A DNA stretch of 64,000 bases from NCBI RefSeq assembly GCF_002355595.1, contig NZ_AP017422.1, forward strand, positions 7,134,823 through 7,198,822. Direction: 5' to 3'. The stretch comes from Filimonas lacunae (GTDB lineage: Bacteria > Bacteroidota > Bacteroidia > Chitinophagales > Chitinophagaceae). Below are positions 34,523 to 43,070 of the stretch, one piece after another (position 1 is the first letter of the stretch; every line of letters starts with the position of its first letter). The position numbers and the translations under genes are program-made. The notes under the pieces are model-generated. The model searched no databases, was not told the DNA's origin, and was given only the letters and a program-made list of their open reading frames with translations.

Positions 34523-35788
34523 ATGTCGAACATGCAAACGTTATTATGCCTGTTGGGTTCGCTGGTGCTGGCCGGATTTTTTACTGGTATAGAACTCGCA
34601 TTTAACAGCGCCAACCGGCTGAACATTGAGCTAAAGAAAAAGCAGGGACACCGCAGCGGTATTATTTTATCGCGCTTTATGGATAATCCGGCCACCTTCA
34701 TCAGCACCTGCCTGATCGGTTATATTATTTGCCTGGTTTTATATGGTATCTTATTCAGTATATGGGTAAGCAGCAGTGTATGGTACCTGCTGCATGTGCA
34801 TATTAACAACCCATGGGTAAAGTTGCTGGTGAACTCATTGCTGGCCACATTGCTGGCATTGGTGGTGAGCGAATTTTTGCCCAGGGCAGTGTTCAGAAGA
34901 AGAAATGATTCGGTGCTTATTTTCTTTGCCCCGGTAGCCAACCTTTTTTACAACCTGTTTCATCCGCTGGCAACCTTCCTGGTAGCCACTTCCAGCTGGG
35001 TACTGGAAAACATTTTTAACATCCGTGTAAAAGAAAAATCAGAAGCCTTTGCTAAAGTAGACCTGGAGAATTTTTTGCAGCAAAGCCGCGAGGTAGATGA
35101 TGATAATGTAGAAAGCACTACCGATTTAATAGAAAACGCTTTATCCCTGCCTTCGGTTAAAATTCGCCAGTGCCTGGTGCCACGTACCGAAATAGATGGT
35201 ATTGACATGAGCGCTACCATTGAAGAAGTGAGACAGCATTTTATAGAAACCAAGCTGAGCAAAATGGTCGTATATCAGGATAATATTGACAATATTATGG
35301 GGTATATACACCAGCTTGACCTGTTTAAAAAGCCGAAAGACATACAGGCGGTATTACTACCCATACCTGTGGTGCCGGAAAGCATGAGCGCGCCAGACCT
35401 CATCAGTAAATTTTCCAAAGAAAGAAAAACGATAGCCTGGGTGGTAGATGAATTTGGAGGTACGGCAGGCATTGTTACCATGGAAGATGTGCTGGAAAAA
35501 CTGTTCGGCGATATTAAAGACGAATACGATACGGAAGAAACCGACGAACAGCAGCTTTCTGAGCATGAATATGAATTATCGGGCCGGTTAACGTTAGACC
35601 ACCTGGCCGAGAAATATGACCTCAGTTTTCCTGAAAACGATTCGGAAACCTTATCGGGCTACATTATCAATGCACATAAAGGCATTCCTACCCGCAACGA
35701 ACGCATTATTTTAGATCATTACGAATTTGAAATTAAGGAAGTCAGCGATACGCGTATTGAAACGGTGAAGATGAAAGTATTACGTTAA
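34523..35788 (+). CDS. CNNM/CorC-type membrane protein with CBS domains
   Basis: This 421-residue protein has the layout of the hemolysin-C/CorC/CNNM family. A DUF21 membrane domain has about four helices (residues about 1-160; 'LLGSLVLAGFFTGIELAFNS', 'LLATLLALVVSEFLPRAVF'). Two CBS domains follow (about 205-330, 'QCLVPRTEIDGIDMSATIEE', 'IAWVVDEFGGTAGIVTMEDV'), and then a C-terminal CorC/HlyC FAD-like domain ('YELSGRLTLDHLAEKY'). Members transport or sense Mg2+/Co2+ or affect ion homeostasis; some Bacteroidota relatives are called gliding-motility protein GldE. It is possibly gldE-like, but I cannot assign this without alignment. Confidence 0.9.
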   Translation: MSNMQTLLCLLGSLVLAGFFTGIELAFNSANRLNIELKKKQGHRSGIILSRFMDNPATFISTCLIGYIICLVLYGILFSIWVSSSVWYLLHVHINNPWVKLLVNSLLATLLALVVSEFLPRAVFRRRNDSVLIFFAPVANLFYNLFHPLATFLVATSSWVLENIFNIRVKEKSEAFAKVDLENFLQQSREVDDDNVESTTDLIENALSLPSVKIRQCLVPRTEIDGIDMSATIEEVRQHFIETKLSKMVVYQDNIDNIMGYIHQLDLFKKPKDIQAVLLPIPVVPESMSAPDLISKFSKERKTIAWVVDEFGGTAGIVTMEDVLEKLFGDIKDEYDTEETDEQQLSEHEYELSGRLTLDHLAEKYDLSFPENDSETLSGYIINAHKGIPTRNERIILDHYEFEIKEVSDTRIETVKMKVLR

Positions 35789-35821
35789 CTTCGCCATCCT
35801 TAACTTCTATTAGACTATTAC

Positions 35822-36679
35822 ATGGCAAGTTTATTTACCAGAGGAGGCGATGATAGTAAAGCGGAAATGTCTTTTGTTGATCACCTGGAAGCATTAAGGT
35901 GGCACATTATACGTTGTGTGATCGTTATTTTAGTACTGGCCGTTATCATATTTCTGAACATCAAATGGGTGTTTGACAATGTGATAGCTGGTCCTATTAA
36001 TCCTAGTTTCTGGAGCTATACTGCTTTTTGCGAGTTTAGTCACTGGGCGCATCTGGGCGAAGCATTGTGTTTGCCCCCGGTAAAGGTGGAAATGCAAACC
36101 ACCACGTTTGGCGGCCAGTTTTTAAGCAGTTTTACCATTGCCTTTGTAGGTGGTTTTCTGTTGTCGTTCCCTTACATCTTCTGGGAGTTCTGGCGTTTTG
36201 TAAGGCCGGCTTTAAAAGAAAAGGAGTTGAAAAATACCCGCTTTGCTATTTTCTGGGTTTCGTTCTTCTTTTTTACCGGTATAGCCTTTGGCTATTTTAT
36301 CCTGGCGCCTTTTACCTTTAACTTTTTATCCAGTTTTGAAATCAGCGATATTAACCTGATGGTAGCGCGCCCTACATTGGCCGATTACCTGGATAACCTC
36401 ACCAATATTTTAATAGGCTGTGGCCTGGCGTTTGAATTGCCGGTACTGGCCTTTGTGCTTACTAAAATTGGCCTGGTAACTCCCGCCTTTTTAAGGCGTA
36501 CCCGTAAATATGCCATTATAGTAATTCTGGTAGTAGCCGCATTTATTACCCCAAGTCCTGATTGGGTAAGCCAGACATTGGTGTTCATTCCTCTTTTCAC
36601 TTTATACGAATTGGGTGTATTAGTATCCAGCCGTGTGTATAAAGACGAGCAGAAAAAAGAGAAGGAAGAATGGAGCTAA
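35822..36679 (+). CDS. tatC: twin-arginine translocase subunit TatC
   Basis: TatC is the six-helix inner-membrane receptor that recognises the RR signal of folded Tat substrates. The 285-residue product has the cytoplasmic start 'MSFVDHLEALRWHIIR', corresponding to the conserved F-x-D-H-L-x-E-L-R. After the first two helices come 'PYIFWEFWRFVRPALKEKE' (the hallmark Glu and Arg-Pro-Ala-Leu) and four further helices, ending in the basic tail 'KDEQKKEKEEW'. The first periplasmic loop is longer than in E. coli, as in other Bacteroidota. No tatA/B gene is next to it, so these must lie elsewhere. It belongs to the co-directional run from the LON gene onwards. Confidence 0.95.
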   Translation: MASLFTRGGDDSKAEMSFVDHLEALRWHIIRCVIVILVLAVIIFLNIKWVFDNVIAGPINPSFWSYTAFCEFSHWAHLGEALCLPPVKVEMQTTTFGGQFLSSFTIAFVGGFLLSFPYIFWEFWRFVRPALKEKELKNTRFAIFWVSFFFFTGIAFGYFILAPFTFNFLSSFEISDINLMVARPTLADYLDNLTNILIGCGLAFELPVLAFVLTKIGLVTPAFLRRTRKYAIIVILVVAAFITPSPDWVSQTLVFIPLFTLYELGVLVSSRVYKDEQKKEKEEWS

Positions 36680-36724
36680 TGGCGTAATTTGAAATACTGT
36701 ATTTAATTTTTTATACTTCTATAA

Positions 36725-37180
36725 ATGAGTAACACGTTTGACTTGTCTAAGCCTGTAGCTATTGGTAGCGACCATGCTGGTTTTGAATACAAACAAGCCA
36801 CCATTCAGTGGCTTACCGAAAAAGGAATAGCTGTAAAAGATATGGGAACCTATTCCACCAGCTCGGTGGATTACCCCGACTTTGCGCATCCGGTTTCTGC
36901 TGCGGTAGAAAATGGAGAAGCCGCTTTCGGTATTCTCTATTGCGGCTCGGCAAATGGAGTGGCTATCACTGCCAACAAGCACCAGGGCGTAAGAGCAGGT
37001 TTAGCGTGGGACAATGAAGTAGCCAAACTGATTCGTTTACATAACAACGCTAACATCATTTGCATGCCAGCACGCTTTATTGCATTGCCGCTGGCATTAG
37101 ACCTGCTCACCACTTTTATGAACACGGCTTTTGAAGGTGGTCGCCATGCAGACAGGGTGAATAAAATAGCGTGCCATTAA
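36725..37180 (+). CDS. rpiB: ribose-5-phosphate isomerase B
   Basis: RpiB interconverts ribose-5-phosphate and ribulose-5-phosphate, the non-oxidative link of the pentose phosphate pathway. The 151-residue length is normal. 'AIGSDHAGFEYKQATIQWL' is the start with its substrate His, 'VDYPDFAHPV' follows, and the catalytic Cys is in 'LYCGSANGVAITANKHQGVR', where E. coli-type enzymes have CGTGNG. 'CMPARFIALPLALDLLTTFM' is the conserved end region. The Ser-Ala replacement of Thr-Gly in the loop is conservative and occurs in this lineage. It works with the gnd-zwf-pgl products encoded at the right edge of the window. Confidence 0.94.
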   Translation: MSNTFDLSKPVAIGSDHAGFEYKQATIQWLTEKGIAVKDMGTYSTSSVDYPDFAHPVSAAVENGEAAFGILYCGSANGVAITANKHQGVRAGLAWDNEVAKLIRLHNNANIICMPARFIALPLALDLLTTFMNTAFEGGRHADRVNKIACH

Positions 37181-37194
37181 TAAAATCGATATCC

Positions 37195-38733
37195 ATGCAA
37201 AAACTGTTTATGACGCTGGCGCTGCTGGGTACTATAGCAACAGGCAGTGTAGCCCAAAAAAGTAAACCCGCAGTAAAGATGTCCAAGGCAGTTACTGCCG
37301 CTGGCTTAAAAGAAAAACTCACCATTGTAGCCTCTGCCGAAATGGAAGGCCGTGAAACGGCTACTGCCGGACAGCGTAGAGCGGCTACTTATATTGAAGG
37401 TATTTTTAAACAGCTGGGCCTGCAGCCGGGTAATAAAGACAGCTTTCAGCAGTCGTTCCCGGTATACATTGACACACTCAGTGCCAGCTCTTTACTCATC
37501 AACAACACTCCCCTGGTTTTTGGTGAAGATTTTGCCATTGGCCTGCAAAGTGTAACGGATACCACTGTTTCTTTTAAAGAAATAGTATTGGCCGGATATG
37601 GCATTACCGATTCTATTTATGATGACTATAAAGACCTGGATGTAAAAGGCAAACTGGTGTTGATAGCAGAAGGCGAGCCTAAGCTGGAAAACGGCAATTA
37701 CCTGCTTACCGGAACGGATAAGCATTCACGTAATGCCAACCAATATGTAAAGCTGGCCAATGCACGCAAGCATGGCGCCGCTTTGGTATTGTTTTACCAG
37801 CAAGCCATGTTAAAAGCGCCACAGGTAAAAAGTGGCATGTACAACAAGGCCAGAACAGCTAATAACATAGGAGCCAACCTTGTTACGGTAAATGCCAAAG
37901 TGCTGGAAACGATAGTAAAAGGATTTTCCACTGATATAGACGAGATGATCTCTACCGGTCATTCTTTATCCACCACCATTGCTACAGATGTGAAGGTTTC
38001 TTTGAAAAGAGAAGCGAAACTGTTATCGAGCACTAACGTAATTGGTATACTGCCCGGCACAGATAAAAAAGAGGAGTATGTTTTTGTTACGGGCCATTAC
38101 GACCATTTAGGCGTAAGAGGCGATAAGATATTTTATGGTGCTGATGATGATGGTTCCGGAACCGTAACCGTATTGCAACTGGCAGAAGCCTTTGTGGCAG
38201 CCAAAGCAAAAGGCTATGCCCCCAGGCGTTCTATGGTGTTTATGACGGTATCGGGTGAAGAAAAAGGATTGTGGGGAAGTGAATTCTTTTCCGACCATCC
38301 TACCGTAAACCTGGATAGTGTAACTGTGGATTTGAACATTGATATGATCGGCCGTTTAGACCCTGCTTATAAAAACTCCGATTCCACCAAACATATTTAT
38401 GTAGTGGGCGATGACAAGTTAAGTTCTGACTTAACGCCTATCACCGACAGCATTAATAAAAACTATGTGAAGCTGACGCTGGACAGGAAGTTTAACGATC
38501 CTAAAGATCCTAACCGTATCTACTACCGTTCGGACCACTACAACTTTGCCCGTAAAGGGGTGCCTATTATTTTCTACTTTGATGGTATTCATAATGATTA
38601 TCATCAGCCTTCTGATACCGTGGATAAGATATTGTTTAACACAATGGAGAAGCGTGCCAGGTTAGTGTTTTTTACTGCCTGGGATATGGTAAACAGGGAG
38701 AATATGTTGAAAAGGGATATTCCGCTTAAGTAA
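37195..38733 (+). CDS. M28-family zinc aminopeptidase
   Basis: This 512-residue exported peptidase has a signal peptide (MQKLFMTLALLGTIATGSVA), a PA-like insert (about 110-230, 'GKLVLIAEGEPKLENGNYLL') and the M28 catalytic domain. The metal ligands are readable: His in 'VTGHYDHLGV', Asp in 'YGADDDGSGTVTV', Glu-Glu in 'VSGEEKGLWGS', Asp in 'LNIDMIGRL' and His in 'RSDHYNFARKGV'. It should remove N-terminal residues from peptides in the periplasm or outside. The open frame starts at 37171, eight codons before the signal peptide, so MQKLF at 37195 is used. The next gene starts only 7 bases after its stop. Confidence 0.92.
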   Translation: MQKLFMTLALLGTIATGSVAQKSKPAVKMSKAVTAAGLKEKLTIVASAEMEGRETATAGQRRAATYIEGIFKQLGLQPGNKDSFQQSFPVYIDTLSASSLLINNTPLVFGEDFAIGLQSVTDTTVSFKEIVLAGYGITDSIYDDYKDLDVKGKLVLIAEGEPKLENGNYLLTGTDKHSRNANQYVKLANARKHGAALVLFYQQAMLKAPQVKSGMYNKARTANNIGANLVTVNAKVLETIVKGFSTDIDEMISTGHSLSTTIATDVKVSLKREAKLLSSTNVIGILPGTDKKEEYVFVTGHYDHLGVRGDKIFYGADDDGSGTVTVLQLAEAFVAAKAKGYAPRRSMVFMTVSGEEKGLWGSEFFSDHPTVNLDSVTVDLNIDMIGRLDPAYKNSDSTKHIYVVGDDKLSSDLTPITDSINKNYVKLTLDRKFNDPKDPNRIYYRSDHYNFARKGVPIIFYFDGIHNDYHQPSDTVDKILFNTMEKRARLVFFTAWDMVNRENMLKRDIPLK

Positions 38734-38740
38734 AAACAAC

Positions 38741-39421
38741 GTGGAAGAAAGAGCAGATATTTTCAATAATTATCAGGTAAGATGGGGCGTTATTTTTTAC
38801 GCCCTTTATCTTTTTGTGTGCATGCTGATAAAAAACACTGACTGGTTTAATTCTTATACGCACCTGTTTTGGATGGAGTTGCTGCTGGCCGCCATTACCC
38901 TGGTTTTTGTGTGGATGAATCGTCATGCTTTGCAGCCTGCTTTACGTTTAGACGGGTTGCGCTGGTTCCCGGCTTTGCTGGTGATAGTGCTGGCTGTTGC
39001 TTTCTGGTTTGTTAGCCAATATATAATTGCACTGCTGCATGTAAAAGTGCGCAATGTAGGTGTGGATTATTACAGTCATATGAGCTCGTATTTTTCGCCC
39101 GAAGTGGTTATGGTATACTCTGTAGCATTAACACCCGCATTGTTTGAAGAACTGGCTTTCAGAGGTGTTTTATACCAGTATTTTTCAGCTGCTACCGATG
39201 AAGTGCGGGTAGTAGTGATTACGGCTGCCATCTTTGCTATTATGCACCTGAATTCTATTGCTTTGGTATGGTTGTTTCCGCTGGGCCTTTGGTTGGGTTA
39301 CCTGCGAAAAAAACACCATACCGTGTGGTATGGTGTTCTATTTCATTTTACATTCAACTTTCTTATTTGCCTGCAGGCAATGTATCCTCACCAGCTTCTG
39401 CCATTCGCATTACCTCAATAG
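38741..39421 (+). CDS. CPBP intramembrane glutamic endopeptidase
   Basis: This 226-residue polytopic protein of the Rce1/CPBP type has about six helices. The catalytic motif is 'LFEELAFRGVL' (EExxxR, about residues 136-146), followed by 'FAIMHLNS' (FxxxH) and 'HFTFN' (HxxxN) in the last helices. These enzymes cleave membrane substrates or prenylated-type proteins; bacterial members have roles in bacteriocin immunity or sorting. The start is a GTG at 38741, 7 bases after the M28 stop. The last 59 bases overlap the TPR gene on the opposite strand. Codons at 39312-39337 also form the terminator hairpin of that gene, so the DNA encodes 'KHHTVWYGV' and a hairpin at once. Confidence 0.88.
   Translation: MEERADIFNNYQVRWGVIFYALYLFVCMLIKNTDWFNSYTHLFWMELLLAAITLVFVWMNRHALQPALRLDGLRWFPALLVIVLAVAFWFVSQYIIALLHVKVRNVGVDYYSHMSSYFSPEVVMVYSVALTPALFEELAFRGVLYQYFSAATDEVRVVVITAAIFAIMHLNSIALVWLFPLGLWLGYLRKKHHTVWYGVLFHFTFNFLICLQAMYPHQLLPFALPQ
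39306..39337 (-). terminator. terminator for the TPR gene, inside the CPBP coding region
   Basis: AACACCATACC (39312-39322) and GGTATGGTGTT (39327-39337) form a perfect 11-bp stem with loop GTGT. Read on the minus strand it lies 25 bases past the TPR stop and is followed by seven T (A7 at 39307-39313 on the plus strand). Confidence 0.85.
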
Positions 39422-39902
39422 TTTCCTGTTTGGTTCTGCAACGTTCCATATCAGCCTGGTAGTCTTTAATCTTTTCGTTATTAAAGCTATGCACTACAGC
39501 TTTCTGGTAAAACTTAATGGCACTATCGTACCGGCCCTGCATCTCTTCTACCATTCCATAACGGTAGTGCACCCAGGCTTTATCTACCGTTACCACCTGT
39601 AAACATTTTTCCAGGTGCTTTTTCAGGTCGTTGATACGCTCCAGGTCAATGTACAAACTGGCCAGGTGAAAATACGGATGCGGATATAACGGGTCACAGC
39701 TCATGGCCGTTATAAAATGCCGCTCTGCTTTTTCATAATTATCAAACTGCGTTTTATACAACCAGCCGATAGAATTATGCGCCGGTGCGAATGCAGGTTC
39801 TTCATATATGATGGTTTCATGTTTTTGAAAAGCATCATGATAATTACTGTTCCTGATATCCGCTTCGGCATCCAGGTATATTTCTTCTACTTTGGTTGTC
39901 AT
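39363..39902 (-). CDS. tetratricopeptide-repeat protein
   Basis: This 179-residue protein is made of helical TPR-like pairs. 'HDAFQKHETIIYEEPAFAPA', 'YEKAERHFITAMSCDPLYPH', 'LKKHLEKCLQVVTVDKAW' and 'YDSAIKFYQKAVVHSFNNEK' show the alternating small/large residue pattern and the proline at each 'DP' turn. There is no signal peptide or membrane helix, so it is a cytoplasmic adaptor or a partner of another protein. The gene lies 30 bases behind the deoxyhypusine-synthase-like gene in the same orientation and is probably transcribed with it. Its 3' end overlaps the CPBP gene, and its terminator sits inside that gene. Partners cannot be named from the sequence. Confidence 0.82.
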   Translation of the reverse strand: MTTKVEEIYLDAEADIRNSNYHDAFQKHETIIYEEPAFAPAHNSIGWLYKTQFDNYEKAERHFITAMSCDPLYPHPYFHLASLYIDLERINDLKKHLEKCLQVVTVDKAWVHYRYGMVEEMQGRYDSAIKFYQKAVVHSFNNEKIKDYQADMERCRTKQETIEVMRMAEAGEDTLPAGK

Positions 39903-39932
39903 AGTTACGTTTCCTCTCTGTGGTTTATAGTA

Positions 39933-40910
39933 TTACCATCCCAGCAGGTAGGCAAATATCAGCGGCGCTACAATGGTAGCATCACTTTCTACAATGAACT
40001 TAGGCGTGTTGATATCCAGCTTGCCCCAGGTGATTTTTTCGTTAGGAACGGCACCGGAATAAGAACCGTAGGAAGTAGTAGAATCGCTGATCTGGCAGAA
40101 ATAGCTCCAGAAAGGAACATCATGCCATTCCAGATCCTGGTACATCATAGGTACCACACAAATCGGGAAATCGCCGGCAATACCACCGCCAATCTGGAAA
40201 AAGCCTACACCTTTACCACCGCTGTTTTGTCTGTACCAATCGGCCAGCCAAACCATATATTCAATACCGTTTTTAACAGTGCTTGCTTTCAGTTGACCTT
40301 TAATTACGTAGCTGGCAAAGATGTTACCGGTGGTGCTGTCTTCCCATCCCGGAACTACAATGGGAATATTCTTTTCTGCAGCAGCTACAATCCAGCTGTC
40401 TTTAGGATCAATTTCATAATACTGTTTCAGCTCGCCGCTTAATACCACCTGGTATAAAAACTCGTGTGGGAAATAGCGCTCACCTTTTGCTTCTGCATCT
40501 TCCCATGCTTTTACCAGGTGCTTTTGCAAACGGCGGAAAGCTTCTTCTTCGGGGATACAGGTATCGGTAACGCGGTTGTAGTGATTTTCCAGTAAATCCC
40601 ACTCATCCTGCGGAGTAAGATCACGGTAATTAGGAACGCGTTTATAACTTTTATGTGCTACCAGGTTCATTACATCTTCTTCCAGGTTGGCTCCCGTACA
40701 GCTGATGATCTGTATTTTATCCTGACGTATCATTTCGGCCAGTGAAATACCCAGTTCTGCTGTACTCATTGCGCCGGCAAGGGTTACCATCATTTTACCA
40801 CCTTCGGCCAGGTGTGTTTCATACCCTTTGGCTGCGTCTACCAGCGCTGCACCGTTAAAGTGGCGGTAGTGGTGCTGTATAAACTGCGAAACAGGACCTT
40901 TACTCATCAT
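39933..40910 (-). CDS. deoxyhypusine synthase-like protein
   Basis: This 325-residue protein is closely similar to eukaryotic deoxyhypusine synthase. It has an NAD-binding core with 'MMVTLAGAMSTAELGISLAE', 'IQIISCTGANLEEDVMNLVA' and 'IPIVVPGWEDSTTGNIFASY', the conserved 'GVGFFQIGGGIAGDFPICVV', and 'TWGKLDINTPKFIVESDATI'. The last has the lysine (Lys297) in the position of the catalytic Lys329 of the human enzyme. Bacteria have no eIF5A to modify, so the substrate must differ. Family members in bacteria are proposed to make homospermidine or other polyamines; the proposal is from general knowledge and not visible here. A -7 box lies 17 bases upstream. Confidence 0.9.
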   Translation of the reverse strand: MMSKGPVSQFIQHHYRHFNGAALVDAAKGYETHLAEGGKMMVTLAGAMSTAELGISLAEMIRQDKIQIISCTGANLEEDVMNLVAHKSYKRVPNYRDLTPQDEWDLLENHYNRVTDTCIPEEEAFRRLQKHLVKAWEDAEAKGERYFPHEFLYQVVLSGELKQYYEIDPKDSWIVAAAEKNIPIVVPGWEDSTTGNIFASYVIKGQLKASTVKNGIEYMVWLADWYRQNSGGKGVGFFQIGGGIAGDFPICVVPMMYQDLEWHDVPFWSYFCQISDSTTSYGSYSGAVPNEKITWGKLDINTPKFIVESDATIVAPLIFAYLLGW

Positions 40911-40926
40911 TCAGAATTTTAGGGAG

Positions 40927-40934
40927 CAAAAGTA
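40927..40934 (-). promoter_or_regulatory. -7 box TACTTTTG for the DHS-like/TPR unit
   Basis: An exact TAnnTTTG match on the minus strand lies 16 bases before the start codon of the deoxyhypusine-synthase-like gene. No TTG at -33 is evident. Confidence 0.5.
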
Positions 40935-41088
40935 AGCCATTTGAGCTGTTTTACCCATCGATGTCTGTTAAACAACAGCGTTTGCAGCATATAACATTTT
41001 CCTGCCTGGCACGCCATCTAGTTTTAGCCGCACTTGTAAAAAGCAAGTGATATAACTATTTCATATCCAACATCCTTTTCTATTTTTT

Positions 41089-42390
41089 ATGAAAAAAAAG
41101 CACTTGTACGGGTTGCTCGCATTCCTTTTCCTTTTCAGAACTTTTTATGGCTTATGCAATGAATTCTGGTTTGAAGATGAATTGCAGATCTATTTAATTG
41201 GATTAAAGAGTTTTACCACACATACCTGGCCTTATTACGGCCCGGATGTAGTGTATACCCACACACAGATTGCAGGTGGTTTGCAGGGGCTGCTGATAGC
41301 GGCGGCTTTTTGTATTGCCAGGCTTCCCGAATTGCCCACTGTGTTATTAAATGTGTTTTCTTTTGGTTGCATTGGCTTGCTGGCCTGGTACATTACCCGG
41401 CGTATTACAGGGGTACCCCAATGGTTTGTGTGGATTCTTTGTTGTACCACACCCTGGGCCTTGTTTTTTACCACACGGGTAACCAACCCCTCATATGTAA
41501 TGGTGTTTGCCATACCCTTTTTTATATCCATACTGGAATTGCTGCCGGTGTATGAACATAAGCTGGTAAAGCCCACCCATGCCTGGCTGATAACCGGTTT
41601 TTGCACTGCCTGTATTATGCAGCTGCATATGTCGTGGGTGTTGTTAATGCCTTACACGGCGGTAGCCTGGATAGGCGCTTATAAAAAGGAGGGTGGTGTT
41701 GCGGCTTTGAAAAGCGGCCTGCTATACCTGGGCGGCTGGCTTGCAGGAGCAATTACCTTAATACCTACGCTGCTGCATCCTGATGCGTTGGCTGGTAAAA
41801 CCATCAGCAACATTATGGTTAACACAGACAATATATCTAAGATTGTGCTGGTGCTGGCGCGTTACCTGAGTTTTGCCAGTTATGAAATTCCTTATATGCT
41901 GGGTGCACCGCAGGAAAGGATTGATACTTTAAAAGCCCTGCCCTGGATGATTCCGTTTACATTGGTGTTGCTGGTGGTGGGTTTTTTGCAGGTAGGCCTG
42001 TTTATCATTTCCTTTTTTACCGTAAAAGCAACAGAAGGCTGGAAGCAGGTAAAGTGGATGATGTTGTTTACCTGGCTAATGGTGTATGTGAGTTTTTTAT
42101 TTGCCATTATAGGCCCTTCATCACATGCCTTTTATGTAGTGATGCCGTTACCGGTTATTTACTCATGTTACTGCTACCAATGGCTGATAAGCCTGAAACC
42201 GGTGCTGGTGAAAAGAATGTTGGGTGGTATGCTGGCGCTGGGCTTTGTTTTTCATTTGGGGTTGGGCTACTGGAACTACCGGCAGCACTCCTTATATGTA
42301 AACAGGCCCCTGATTCAAAAAGCGCTGGACCGTATGGATTATAAAATTGCAGGACAACGAAGAACAGATAAATGGGGCTATGGATATTAA
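41089..42390 (+). CDS. polytopic GT-C-like membrane protein
   Basis: This 433-residue protein has about ten transmembrane helices and no soluble domain. The first loop carries 'NEFWFEDELQIYLIGLK' directly after helix 1; an acidic pair in this place is the mark of GT-C enzymes (ArnT/PMT-like) that use polyprenyl-phosphate sugars. 'YTHTQIAGGLQGLLIAAAF' and 'FFTTRVTNPSYVMVFAIPFF' fit the family pattern of later loops. The tail 'QRRTDKWGYGY' is soluble. It would glycosylate lipid or protein on the periplasmic side, but as no dedicated family could be recognised this rests on the topology and the acidic motif only. A hairpin follows the stop directly. Confidence 0.6.
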   Translation: MKKKHLYGLLAFLFLFRTFYGLCNEFWFEDELQIYLIGLKSFTTHTWPYYGPDVVYTHTQIAGGLQGLLIAAAFCIARLPELPTVLLNVFSFGCIGLLAWYITRRITGVPQWFVWILCCTTPWALFFTTRVTNPSYVMVFAIPFFISILELLPVYEHKLVKPTHAWLITGFCTACIMQLHMSWVLLMPYTAVAWIGAYKKEGGVAALKSGLLYLGGWLAGAITLIPTLLHPDALAGKTISNIMVNTDNISKIVLVLARYLSFASYEIPYMLGAPQERIDTLKALPWMIPFTLVLLVVGFLQVGLFIISFFTVKATEGWKQVKWMMLFTWLMVYVSFLFAIIGPSSHAFYVVMPLPVIYSCYCYQWLISLKPVLVKRMLGGMLALGFVFHLGLGYWNYRQHSLYVNRPLIQKALDRMDYKIAGQRRTDKWGYGY

Positions 42391-42394
42391 CTAA

Positions 42395-42424
42395 AAAAGG
42401 CGCCCGCAGAAGCAGGCGCCTTAT
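42395..42424. terminator. rho-independent terminator behind the GT-C-like gene
   Basis: AAGGCGCC (42397-42404) and GGCGCCTT (42415-42422) form an 8-bp GC-rich stem. A-rich runs lie on both sides and only a short T stretch on the right, so it may serve the convergent small-protein gene (stop at 42473) as well. Confidence 0.65.
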
Positions 42425-42472
42425 AAAAATCAATTTGCAACAAAACTAAAAACTGTTATCTGGGTGCAACCA

Positions 42473-42913
42473 CTAGATACGTGATTTCTTGAAAACAGAA
42501 ACCTCACCTTGTGCGCTAACCTGTAATACAACTTTGTTTGTAGCGCTTACCATTGAAACGTAATAGTTTAAACCGTCTTTTACGTTGTCGAACTCAATAG
42601 TTTCAGTAACCTGGTAAGCTGCATATTTTTCAGCAATGTTTTTAGTAGCACGGGCAGGTAATTTGCTGTAGTCTACTGCATAGCTGGTACCAATTAATTC
42701 ACCATCAGCATCGTAAAAGGCTTCCATCTTCTGCTCGTTCATGGTAAAGGAAGCTTTTACGTATAAATCCCCTGTTTTCCAACGAACGTTGGATGCGCCT
42801 TCAAACTGAGTTTGAAAGTGGTTCAACACTTTAGTATTTACAGTGTTGCCATCTGCAAAGGCATTTGCTGCTAAAGCAATTACCATCATTGCGGCGAATA
42901 ATAACTTTTTCAT
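42473..42913 (-). CDS. small secreted PepSY-like protein
   Basis: This 146-residue exported protein has the signal peptide MKKLLFAAMMVIALAANAFA, then one compact alpha/beta domain: 'VNTKVLNHFQTQFEGASNVR', 'WKTGDLYVKASFTMNEQKME', 'AFYDADGELIGTSYAVDYSK' and 'LPARATKNIAEKYAAYQVTE'. This order of a helix, a Trp-containing strand, a 'YDADGELIG' turn and an 'LP..A...I...Y' helix is that of the PepSY-like (DUF2874-type) periplasmic proteins common in Bacteroidota. Its function is unknown, with a possible role as peptidase inhibitor or envelope-stress protein. The upstream region has an exact -7 box and repeated elements, so it looks strongly regulated. Confidence 0.78.
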   Translation of the reverse strand: MKKLLFAAMMVIALAANAFADGNTVNTKVLNHFQTQFEGASNVRWKTGDLYVKASFTMNEQKMEAFYDADGELIGTSYAVDYSKLPARATKNIAEKYAAYQVTETIEFDNVKDGLNYYVSMVSATNKVVLQVSAQGEVSVFKKSRI

Positions 42914-42988
42914 GGTCTTTCTTGTTAAAATTTTTATAGATAGTTTCTATGTTCTCGTTTGTCTTTCCTGCTGATTGAATTGACGACC

Positions 42989-42996
42989 CAAAAGTA
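42989..42996 (-). promoter_or_regulatory. -7 box TACTTTTG for the PepSY-like gene
   Basis: An exact TAnnTTTG match on the minus strand lies 75 bases before the start codon, leaving a leader of about 70 bases. Confidence 0.55.
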
Positions 42997-43034
42997 GAAT
43001 GCAGGAACACGCTTTGGCAGGAATTGTGACCATT

Positions 43035-43070
43035 GGTATGATGAACGGCATCAGGTGTGATGAACGGTAA
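43035..43070 (-). promoter_or_regulatory. direct repeats resembling LytTR-type operator sites
   Basis: Read on the minus strand there are TTACCGTTCATCACA (43056-43070) and TGCCGTTCATCATA nearby (43037-43050), 19 bases apart. A weaker third copy, TTACCGCTCATCACA, lies at 43177-43191. The core ACCGTTCAT agrees with the published LytTR half-site pattern (A/T)(A/C)(C/A)GTTN(A/G)(T/G). The pair lies about 40 to 75 bases upstream of the -7 box, where an activator would bind. Confidence 0.4.
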
